NCBI GenBank assembly: GCA_018398765.1
Contig: JAHBMJ010001674.1
Span: 8,530-27,897 of the forward strand
DNA from: Chromera velia
Lineage: Eukaryota > Sar > Chromeraceae
DNA length: 19,368 nt
Direction: 5' to 3'
Positions 9,741 through 18,744 of the stretch are shown here, piece after piece (positions within the stretch are counted from its first letter, which is position 1; each line of letters opens with the position of its first letter). Below the pieces are notes generated by a model. The model saw nothing but the letters and a program-made list of their open reading frames with translations, ran no database searches and was not told the DNA's origin. Both the position numbers and the translations under genes were made by a program.

Positions 9741-12641
9741 CTGCAAGTCAAGTGATGAGCAGCGTCAAGGTCTTGTAAGTGAAATAAAAAGGAAACTAGA
9801 AAAGGAAATTGACCAAAAATCAGGATAACTGAGCTACAAAGTTACGTAACAGAAAAATTTCAAACAAGCAAACAAACAAACAAACAAATAACAGAAGCGA
9901 CAGAGGGAACTATAGTGCAAAATCGCACCAATCGAAGTGTGCAAGATGATGCCTGTACGTTCACACGCATTTGCATGTACATCCAAACTAGTTTCCTCTG
10001 AGTGAAATTGGCGTGCATGCACAGGCAATCAAATGAAGACACGCACTGGGACTTCCCCTTCATTCATTCTCACACAGACGTTCCACTGTGGCTACAAGTT
10101 TACAACGCAGAAAGAGCAGAAAGGTTGGTTTGGAGTATCGAAACAAGCCTCCTTCCTAGACATATTTTTGAAGCTGTCGGAAAGAAGAAACGGTTTTGCC
10201 ACTCCACAGACATGCTTGGCAAAGAGTGCATGGAAACTTTTTAAGGCAAACGGGGATAGAAATTGAATGTAGAGACAAAAAACGGCTGCCAGTTCTGTAA
10301 AGAAGAGATTTCTGTAGTGTTTTTCTTTCAGTTTTTCCTAGAGACCTTCTTGGCAAAACCAAGCAGCCAACCGATGCGAAAAAATACGAAATAACAATCA
10401 AGGAGACAGAAAGATGGACAGAATGCGTGAACATCTTAAGAACGACTCACCGTTGGCTCGATAAAAAAATTGCCCGACCATTGCCCTCCGTCCGCCCATG
10501 TTGATGCTGCCCCCGGTACTGCAACATTCGATCAAGACAAGACAAAAGTAACAATACCAATTAAAGGGATCCATGCATCAAAATACATTTTCGATTGCTT
10601 TCAATTCATCCGACCAGAGCGGGTAGAAACACCGTGACGTTTGGCGGCTTCATGTCACGGTGAGATATAGAAGTGACGCATCAGAAAGAAAAACAATGGG
10701 GAAAGTGTGTTGCATGTTGAACTTCCAAACGAATGATGCGATGCGTATATACAGTATGGGCCGCGTTTGAACAGTGACAAAGCATGCAGACAGACTCACA
10801 CACGAAGAGAAACTGAAAGGTGGGCCTCCGAAAGACAATTAGTCAAAGCTTCAGCTGACATTGCACACCTTCTCGGTTTAGCAACTTACCAAGCAGTTGG
10901 TTCTGAGGGTGTATGACTCCCCCAGCCCGTTCTATCTCCCTCTCACGAGCTCCCCGACGTAGCTGCAACCGGAATTAAGCCTTCAGATATTTTGACGCTG
11001 GACAAAAACAAACAAAAAACACATCTCCAGTAGCCATGCAGGCATTGAATGATTAAGCAGGCGAAAGAAAAAAAATATTTTGGAAAATAAAGAAAAGAAG
11101 ACTGAGGAAAAGGGAAGAGCCAAACTAAATCAGAGAAGAGACACATCATGCGGCCAATTTACAAAAGCCAGCCAGTGTTGAGGGATAGAGTTGCGCACAC
11201 ACTGCATACATTTAATTGCCCGTCAAACTTGCTTATCGCCACTCGCGTACTCGATCACGCCGTATCCCTCCTGCACTTACGCAAATGGAAAAGGCGCGTA
11301 TGAAGATTTTTTCATCTGTGTCTTCTTTTCTACTGTCAACATGACTTGCCGTCTCCTTTCCTCTCTCCTCTTCTTTTCTCTTCTCTCGCACTATCAAAAG
11401 GGCTCAGAAAGCTTCTACCAATTTTTTCTGGCAGTCCATTTGATATGATCGACTGCTGTTCAGACCTCTTAATGAAGGAGATGAAGAAGATAGCAAGTAA
11501 AGATCTCATACAAGATCTTAAATTGCATCTTTGATACAAACAGGAGGCGGGCTCTCAAGTTTGACTGTTTCTTCTTGTCGAATTCGATTTCTTCAAAACG
11601 TTTCGACATGCGGAAAACTGAAGCATTATTTAGACATGATTGACTGGATGAACGACTGACCCACCAGGACGCCTCCACGGAACTGCCCAGCATACTTATC
11701 ACCGCTGGGGTAGGTGAGGGTCCCGTTTCTGTAAGAGGGCATTCCGGTCGTGAAAAGAGAGAGACAAAAACATATGAAGTGGTAGATGGATAAAAATAGA
11801 TGGACAGTGGGATGGATAGATAGGGAGAGGCAAAGAGAGAGAAATGTCGGGGGCATTGCACACACGTAGTCAAGAGTGAGGGTCCATGTCTGGACAGACA
11901 ACAGGAAGTCGTATGCATCGTTTTGATGGGTAGGTTGTGTTTGGAGAGAGAGGTCGATCAGCCAGGGATGTTTTGACAATCGTGACCCAAGTCGGGCGCT
12001 GGGAAAAAGGACGGAAGAAAGACACAACTGAAGAGCCCTGCCGCTGGTTTGTGTTTTCACTTCTCTCCGTGTCATCTTCCAACGGTTATCAAGAACCCCT
12101 CAAGCATGAAGCAAAAAGAAGTAAAGAGCAGAACGGTATGCAGAACCAAGTGCTTAAACAAAAAAGAGAAAGAGACAGGCAAAATACAAAAAGAGCAAAA
12201 GAAAGAAAACAAACGAGCTTTCAAGTAAACACTGTGGGAAAGAAAGAAGGAAGCAAAGAAGGAGAGAGGAAAAGAAGAAAAGAAGAAGAGGCAAAAAGAA
12301 GAAAACAAGCGGAGAAGGAAAGAAGGAAGGAACAAAAGAAGAAAAAGAACCATTACGAAGGAGTGAAGGACGGAGGGAGGGAAGAAAGGAACGAAAAAAA
12401 AGAAAAAGGAAACAAGCAAAGAAAGAAAGAAAAACGAAAGAAAGAAACAAACAAACAATTAAACAAACAAACAAAAAAAGAAAGAAAGATTCTGAAAGAA
12501 AGAAAGGACGGAAAAGGAAGTGAGAATGAATGAATGAAAGAAAGAGAGAGAGAAAGAAAGGAAAAAAAAAAGAAAGAAAGAAGAGGAAGAAAGAAAGAAA
12601 GAAAGAAAAAAAGAAAGAAAGAAAGAAAAAAAGAAAGAAAG

Positions 12642-12676
<35 letters not shown>

Positions 12677-12915
12677 AAAAAAGAAGGAAAGAAGGAAAGA
12701 AAGAAAGAAAGTGAGAAAGAAAGAATAAATACATGAAACAAAGAAAGAAAAAAAAAGGGAAGGAAGGAAGGAAAGTAAGTAAAAAAGAAAGAAAGAAAGA
12801 AAGAAAGAAACCAATGACTTGTACACTTTTTCTCTCTCTTTCTTTCTCTCTCACACACATATACACACACACACACACACATACACAGAGAGAGAGAGAG
12901 AAAGAGAGAGACTAC

Positions 12916-12946
<31 letters not shown>

Positions 12947-12951
12947 TACAC

Positions 12952-13038
<87 letters not shown>

Positions 13039-14080
13039 CTACAGACAGACAGACAGACAGATAGACAGTCAGTCAGGCAGTCAGTCAGTCAGTTGCACAG
13101 TCAGTTAGACAGAGAGACATCAACAAAAAAACGGATTCAACAGCTGGACTTTCGATCGAAGAACCCACCACTCATGCCCCATATGACTCTTCCCTTCTTG
13201 CTTGCCCGCCTAAACCTCATCTGTCTTGTCATCCTCGGTTTTTCTCAGCCGCGCTGCTCTGAAGTGATCGAGACTTTCTTGATTGGATAACACCACAACC
13301 TACCCCCCATAAACTGACCCCTCATAGACCCCATTCACCGTCTCGCCAACATACGTCGTCCTGTCCTGCTCCTCGATGATCTTCATCTCTACAACTGCAG
13401 CTTCATAGAAAGCGTGAGGGGAGACACAGGCATAAAATTAAGAAAGAAGGAAGACTGGAAAAGAAAAGCTGGAATACCTGCGAGAAAAGAGAGTGAAAGA
13501 GAGACTAGGGACGGTGAGCAAAATTCGGACTGCGTAGGCTGTATGAAAGGCAAGTTACACCAGCAGAGGAGTGAGAGGAGGACAAACATCCGTCTTGAAT
13601 GCCTACAAACTGGTGGAAAGAACACTGAAGCAGCCACTTAAAGATATCTCTCTGGGATGAAAAAACTTACTCCCTTCAAGATCTCCCCCCCCGGTCCCCC
13701 CCGCCCGAATCTGCATGCATGAAGAAACACATGCAGAAGGACAAATCATACGATTAGTTTACTGATTTACCGACTCACTTATTGACTCATTGACAGGCTA
13801 TTTGAGTGCTTAACTGTCACCTGCGTGCTGACGTCCTTACCTTAGACAGGTTTCATGACTGAGTGACTGATAAATTGACTGACTAAGTGGTTGATTGAGT
13901 AACAGATTGACTGATTTCTTGGTTCATTCAGCCCCTTCAAACACGGTTTGTGCGCGAAATTCAAACGCTTGACATACGTCTTTCTACATAGAACCTGCCA
14001 CATACACCAACCTCTTCAATAACCTCCTCTGCGGTGACCTCTGGCCGCCTGCAAGTGTCCGGGCACTGGCAGTTTCCCAT
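8981..14080 (-). CDS. MORN-repeat protein, probably N-myristoylated, multi-exon, with in-frame TAG codons
   Basis: Exons in transcript order: 14006-14080, 13671-13710, 13319-13394, 11665-11728, 11233-11270, 10890-10962, 10451-10518, then less secure 9644-9740 and 8981-9058. The start MGNCQCPDTC has Gly2 with Cys4 and Cys6, a classic myristoylation plus palmitoylation signal, implying membrane attachment. MORN repeats (YxGxxxxGxxxGxG, about 23 residues) are split by introns yet stay in exact register: YVGETVNGVYEGNG, YAGQFRGGVLEGYG, YVGELVRGR-stop-NGLGE, YRGQHQHGRTEGNG, LEGQFVGGKQDGVG, YKGEY and YEGF-stop-VDGRMNGEG. MORN proteins usually bind membranes or scaffold cortical and ciliary structures. 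TAG interrupts the repeats at 10932-10934 and 9006-9008. One intron (after 11233) is GC-AG. A repeat seems to be missing between 10451 and 9740, and the 3' end is not placed. The 5' half looks functional; the 3' half may be decaying. Confidence 0.75.
9741..10450. other. Presumed intron(s) of the MORN gene; expected MORN exon not found
   Basis: Flanking exons require one intervening piece encoding roughly residues 1-18 of a MORN repeat (phase 2 in, phase 1 out). Reading all minus-strand frames I found no such segment. An (AAAC)n run lies at about 9870-9888. Short open frames on both strands are not supported. Confidence 0.4.
12113..12810. repeat. Long polypurine tract, (GAAA)n-like
   Basis: About 700 bp that are almost entirely A and G on the plus strand, grading from mixed GAAG/GGAA into near-regular GAAAGAAA at 12570-12810. 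It sits in the intron between 13319 and 11728 of the minus-strand MORN gene, where it reads as polypyrimidine. Phe/Ser/Leu-only ORFs on the minus strand and Lys/Glu/Arg-only ORFs on the plus strand are translations of this repeat. Confidence 0.95.
12838..13110. repeat. Compound microsatellite (CA)n, (GA)n, (GACA)n, (CAGT)n
   Basis: Two copies of the same order, CA repeat then GA repeat then ACAG repeat, stand side by side (about 12850-12946 and 12950-13065). They are followed by CAGT/CAGTCAGT units to about 13110. The duplicated order suggests the whole block was duplicated or slipped as one unit. It is intronic in the MORN gene. Confidence 0.9.
13745..13925. repeat. Degenerate TGAC/TGAT short-period repeat
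   Basis: Imperfect tandem words of the type TTGACTGACT, TTGATTGAGT and TGACTGAGTGACTG recur through this intron between the first two MORN exons. It is probably a decayed tetranucleotide microsatellite. Confidence 0.5.
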
Positions 14081-14172
14081 TCTTCTGCAGTCGAAAAGAA
14101 AGTAGCGGTGGGATCGAGAGGGGGGATGTGAAGCAAGGGGAACGCAGGTGCCCTCCATGGCATTCAGACTCA

Positions 14173-14202
14173 CATGCATGCATGCATGCAACCATATATA
14201 TT
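14173..14202. promoter_or_regulatory. (GCAT)n element with adjacent TATA-like sequence upstream of the MORN gene
   Basis: CATGCATGCATGCATGCA (14173-14190) is followed by CATATATATT (14193-14202). They lie about 95-120 bp upstream of the ATG at 14080 on the coding strand. It is the same word type as the cluster at 2640-2692. Promoter function is inferred from position and repetition. Confidence 0.4.
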
Positions 14203-14398
14203 CAATCAACTTTATAGAGAGGGAAGGGGAAGTCGTCTGAATGAAGCACAGACAGACTCTGAGGCGCATCTCAGAAGTCAAAGTCACTGAGAAACCAATT
14301 AACGCATAAGGCATGGTCGTATAAGGCATCAATCAAACGTTTTGACTTTCAGACACTTTCTGTAAGTGCTCTTTCTTAAGCATTCAAGCTGAAAAAGT

Positions 14399-14438
14399 CA
14401 GTCAGATTCTTTTGCTTTCGTAAAGCAGAATCCGACTG
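14399..14438. other. Imperfect hairpin
   Basis: CAGTCAGATTCTTTTGCTTT is followed after CG by TAAAGCAGAATCCGACTG. The arms pair over about 17 bp with one G-T type mismatch and a small bulge. It could be a structured RNA, a small inverted-repeat element, or chance. Around it (14203-14800) I see no supported gene. A minus-strand ORF at 14566-14775 (starting MSLTQPLIPL) might be a 5' exon, but its phase does not fit the MORN start. Confidence 0.4.
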
Positions 14439-14799
14439 GAGGATGCTTTTCATACATATATATACATCCCATATGCTGAGAGACTACAGATCTTTTTAAT
14501 CTGGAGTCACTGCTGTAAAGCACGTACCACTTTGCTAAACGAACGAAGGTATACAAGAACGAACTTCAAAAACTCGTCCCTGGAAGAAAGACAACGCTAA
14601 AAAACAACGTATATATATATATTTTTCTCAACCTCCAGATGGCGTGACCCTTCAGGTACACTCTCGGAGTCTGCCTCTTTGCTTTGTTAGCTCTTGAACG
14701 GGACAGTGGAATTAGCGGGTGGGGCTGGCGCTTGTGGTGTGTTGTCAGAGGGATTAATGGCTGTGTCAGAGACATATATATATACTGAATATTTGTTGC

Positions 14800-15210
14800 T
14801 TACTTCGATCGATGGTTTTTTAATATACAAGTGAGTGCGCGCGCTTTGCGCACGGAAGTGACTAAGGTTTTGTCACCCGACTCTTGTGAGTGTGTTAATT
14901 ATGACGTACGGGCTAAAGAAAAACGTTAAAAAACATAAGCATGCAATATTACGGTCTGATTACTAAATCTTTTCCTGAGTTACTATTGGTTACTATTGGT
15001 ATCTAAATCTATCAATTACATATTTACTGAACCAAATGTATTTAACATCATTATAACTTTAAAAAATTACGTATTCCGCATGCCGGGGGCGAGTGGGGTG
15101 CTTTTTAACCCCCTAAAGCGGCGCATTTCCGCAGAAAACTCATTCTCATAATTAGTAAGGAGTTCGAAGCTGAAACTTTATGTAAGAAGACGTTGTAACG
15201 ATAGAAAAAA
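14800..15210. other. AT-rich flank of the tandem array
   Basis: AT-rich spacer with no gene. It includes the perfect inverted repeat GTGCGC (14835-14840) / GCGCAC (14848-14853) and a local duplication of TTACTATTGG near 14980. From about 15080 it becomes GC-richer up to the array. The sequence just before 15211 differs from that preceding the other units, so 15211 is the left edge of the array. Confidence 0.5.
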
Positions 15211-15573
15211 GTTGAGACATAGGGTATCAGTCGTTCCGTCCGCACACACGCAGGAAGGCCAAGCCGCGGGGCGGGCCGGGGGCAAGCCGTTGCACACGCC
15301 CTGGGCCACAGGTGAATTCGATTAACCACCGCGCGCGCATTCGATTCAGTGCCGCGCCGTGCGAATTTCAGCTCCGTTGAAATCATTTGACTTCATTGAT
15401 TACTTCAGGCAACATCTGTTGGACTCTGCGTATGCTCCAGACTAACAAACTTCCCATAAAGAGCTCTGAAGGAAGAAAGCCGCCACACTCACTAATCTAC
15501 TCCATTACTGCGCTTAACAGCCACAGGCTCTTCTTTTGAACTCGTCTTCATCTGCTGATTTGATTCTTCAAGC

Positions 15574-15975
15574 ATGTTGTCTAGTAACGTATCTTCTTCC
15601 TCAGTCACTCCTCTACGATTTACTGATGATGACCCTCTACAGCGTCATCAGATCGCCGATGGCTACGCATACCTGAAGCTCACCAAGATGTGGGCGGAAG
15701 GTTATGCGACTCTGACTGGTCTCGAAAAGCTGTATAAGGTCTTGCATATTTCTTCTTTTGCTACTGGAGACGATGCTCTCCATAGTCGGATTGAAGAGCT
15801 TGCTTCGACGACTGAGGAAGCTGTTCCCCAGAGGACCAGTAGAAAGCAAGACGTAGCGTTCAAAAAGCGTCTCCAGGACTGGGCCATCAAGTTCTTGTCT
15901 ACATTGGCAGGAGAGCAGGCACTTCTCCCGAAGGATGTACAGAAGGAGACGGCTGGTACTCTACTCCATTACTAA
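15574..15975 (+). pseudogene. Truncated ORF, unit 1 of the tandem array
   Basis: 133 codons, starting MLSSNVSSSSVTPLRF and ending AGTLLHY then TAA. It matches the unit 4 ORF from the start to LLPKDVQKETA, then diverges: after GACGGC the sequence jumps to TGGTACTCTACTCCATTAC and a stop. It is mostly helical and charged, with no catalytic motif seen. It may still be expressed as a short protein, since each unit retains its own leader. Confidence 0.6.
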
Positions 15976-16490
15976 AAAGAACCATAGAATAGATTTTTTA
16001 TTTCATTTCTAGAAACATCGATCCGGAGATAGCAAATGCCGAAGAAGGTATTCGGACGGAGGAGCATCAAGTATGAGGTCGCATGAGAGAGAGAGCTAGC
16101 AGCGAGAGCAGTAACCAGGACAAAAAGAAGAGATGAAAGACGTATAGGCCAGACGCTAGGAACAGACTTTAAGTCAATGCCCCCCAAATGTACACGTACT
16201 ACAGCAACTTGCACTGAAATGCCAATTTACCAAATTATATGTAGTAGTTGATAAGATCTAATGATAAGATACTGTTGTTTCTAGTATTATTTCAATCTAA
16301 GCGGGTCACACTCAGATGCTCTAAGTTATGGTCTCCGCAATTTGAGTTTTTTTTTTACTCGTTATTCTTTAGTGAAATTAAGTTATGACTATTCAGCAGT
16401 AGCTAAAATCAAACTTCCCAAATTAAGTTGAGACATAGGGTATCAGTCGTTCCATCCGTGCACACGCAGGAAGGCCAAGCCGCGGGGCGG

Positions 16491-16491
16491 N
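16491..16491. other. N: assembly gap inside unit 2
   Basis: A single N joins GCGGGGCGG directly to TGGAGACGATG. Compared with units 1 and 3, about 489 bp of leader and ORF 5' end are absent. This is most simply a collapsed gap in a near-identical repeat rather than a biological deletion. Confidence 0.85.
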
Positions 16492-16492
16492 T

Positions 16493-16702
16493 GGAGACGA
16501 TGCTCTCCATAGTCGGATTGAAGAGCTTGCTTCGACGACTGAGGAAGCTGTTCCCCAGAGGACCAGTAGAAAGCAAGACGTAGCGTTCAAAAAGCGTCTC
16601 CAGGACTGGGCCATCAAGTTCTTGTCTACATTGGCAGGAGAGCAGGCACTTCTCCCGAAGGATGTACAGAAGGAGACGGCTGGTACTCTACTCCATTACT
16701 AA
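16493..16702 (+). pseudogene. 3' remnant of the truncated ORF, unit 2
   Basis: Reads GDDALHSRIEELASTTEE onwards, identical to the same part of units 1 and 3, and ends AGTLLHY and TAA at 16700-16702. The start is missing because of the N at 16491. Confidence 0.6.
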
Positions 16703-17516
16703 AAAGAACCATAGAATAGATTTTTTATTTCATTTCTAGAAACATCGATCCGGAGATAGCAAATGCCGAAGAAGGTATTCGGACGGAGGAGCATCAAGTA
16801 TGAGGTCGCATGAGAGAGAGAGCTAGCAGCGAGAGCAGTAACCAGGACAAAAAGAAGAGATGAAAGACGTATAGGCCAGACGCTAGGAACAGACTTTAAG
16901 TCAATGCCCCCCAAATGTACACGTACTACAGCAACTTGCACTGAAATGCCAATTTACCAAATTATATGTAGTAGTTGATAAGATCTAATGATAAGATACT
17001 GTTGTTTCTAGTATTATTTCAATCTAAGCGGGTCACACTCAGATGCTCTAAGTTATGGTCTCCGCAATTTGAGTTTTTTTTTTACTCGTTATTCTTTAGT
17101 GAAATTAAGTTATGACTATTCAGCAGTAGCTAAAATCAAACTTCCCAAATTAAGTTGAGACATAGGGTATCAGTCGTTCCATCCGTGCACACGCAGGAAG
17201 GCCAAGCCGCGGGGCGGGCCGGGGGCAAGCCGTTGCACACGCCCTGGGCCACAGGTGAATTCGATTAACCACCGCGCGCGCATTCGATTCAGTGCCGCGC
17301 CGTGCGAATTTCAGCTCCGTTGAAATCATTTGACTTCATTGATTACTTCAGGCAACATCTGTTGGACTCTGCGTATGCTCCAGACTAACAAACTTCCCAT
17401 AAAGAGCTCTGAAGGAAGAAAGCCGCCACACTCACTAATCTACTCCATTACTGCGCTTAACAGCCACAGGCTCTTCTTTTGAACTCGTCTTCATCTGCTG
17501 ATTTGATTCTTCAAGC

Positions 17517-17918
17517 ATGTTGTCTAGTAACGTATCTTCTTCCTCAGTCACTCCTCTACGATTTACTGATGATGACCCTCTACAGCGTCATCAGATCGCC
17601 GATGGCTACGCATACCTGAAGCTCACCAAGATGTGGGCGGAAGGTTATGCGACTCTGACTGGTCTCGAAAAGCTGTATAAGGTCTTGCATATTTCTTCTT
17701 TTGCTACTGGAGACGATGCTCTCCATAGTCGGATTGAAGAGCTTGCTTCGACGACTGAGGAAGCTGTTCCCCAGAGGACCAGTAGAAAGCAAGACGTAGC
17801 GTTCAAAAAGCGTCTCCAGGACTGGGCCATCAAGTTCTTGTCTACATTGGCAGGAGAGCAGGCACTTCTCCCGAAGGATGTACAGAAGGAGACGGCTGGT
17901 ACTCTACTCCATTACTAA
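17517..17918 (+). pseudogene. Truncated ORF, unit 3 of the tandem array
   Basis: The 133-codon product is identical to that of unit 1, with the same aberrant ending and TAA. The identity of nucleotides and tail points to very recent duplication or ongoing homogenisation. Confidence 0.6.
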
Positions 17919-18744
17919 AAAGAACCATAGAATAGATTTTTTATTTCATTTCTAGAAACATCGATCCGGAGATAGCAAATGCCGAAGAAGGTATTCGGAC
18001 GGAGGAGCATCAAGTATGAGGTCGCATGAGAGAGAGAGCTAGCAGCGAGAGCAGTAACCAGGACAAAAAGAAGAGATGAAAGACGTATAGGCCAGACGCT
18101 AGGAACAGACTTTAAGTCAATGCCCCCCAAATGTACACGTACTACAGCAACTTGCACTGAAATGCCAATTTACCAAATTATATGTAGTAGTTGATAAGAT
18201 CTAATGATAAGATACTGTTGTTTCTAGTATTATTTCAATCTAAGCGGGTCACACTCAGATGCTCTAAGTTATGGTCTCCGCAATTTGAGTTTTTTTTTTA
18301 CTCGTTATTCTTTAGTGAAATTAAGTTATGACTATTCAGCAGTAGCTAAAATCAAACTTCCCAAATTAAGTTGAGACATAGGGTATCAGTCGTTCCATCC
18401 GTGCACACGCAGGAAGGCCAAGCCGCGGGGCGGGCCGGGGGCAAGCCGTTGCACACGCCCTGGGCCGCAGGTGAATTCGATTAACCGCCGTGCGCGCATT
18501 CGATTCAGTGCCGCGCCGCGCGAATTTCAGCTCCGTCGAAATTATTTGACTTCATTGATTACTTCAGGCCTAGCTTCAGGCAACATCTGTTGAACTCTAT
18601 ATATGCTCTCAACTAACAAACTTCCCATAAAGAGCTCTGAAGGAAGAAAGCCGCCACACTCACTAATCTACTCCATTACTGCGGTTAACAACCGCAGGCT
18701 CTTCTCTTGAACTCGTCTTCATCTGCTGATTTGATTCTTCAAGC

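Noticed and set aside
9607-9828. Plus-strand ORF starting MADSDQPLLPVLHVFP, with a GTAAGT donor nearby
   Set aside because: It lies opposite a minus-strand exon with clear MORN spacing; no matching plus-strand acceptor was found.
11880-12060. Possible exon after a TTTTCCCAG acceptor on the minus strand
   Set aside because: The exons on either side (13319 and 11728) already join in exact MORN register; this would break it.
12072-12993. Very long minus-strand Phe/Ser/Leu ORFs and plus-strand Lys/Glu/Arg ORFs
   Set aside because: They are translations of the (GAAA)n-like tract inside a MORN-gene intron.
15972-18157. Repeated 80-codon minus-strand ORF in the unit tails
   Set aside because: It exists only because the tail is duplicated; no start context, homology or codon pattern supports it.
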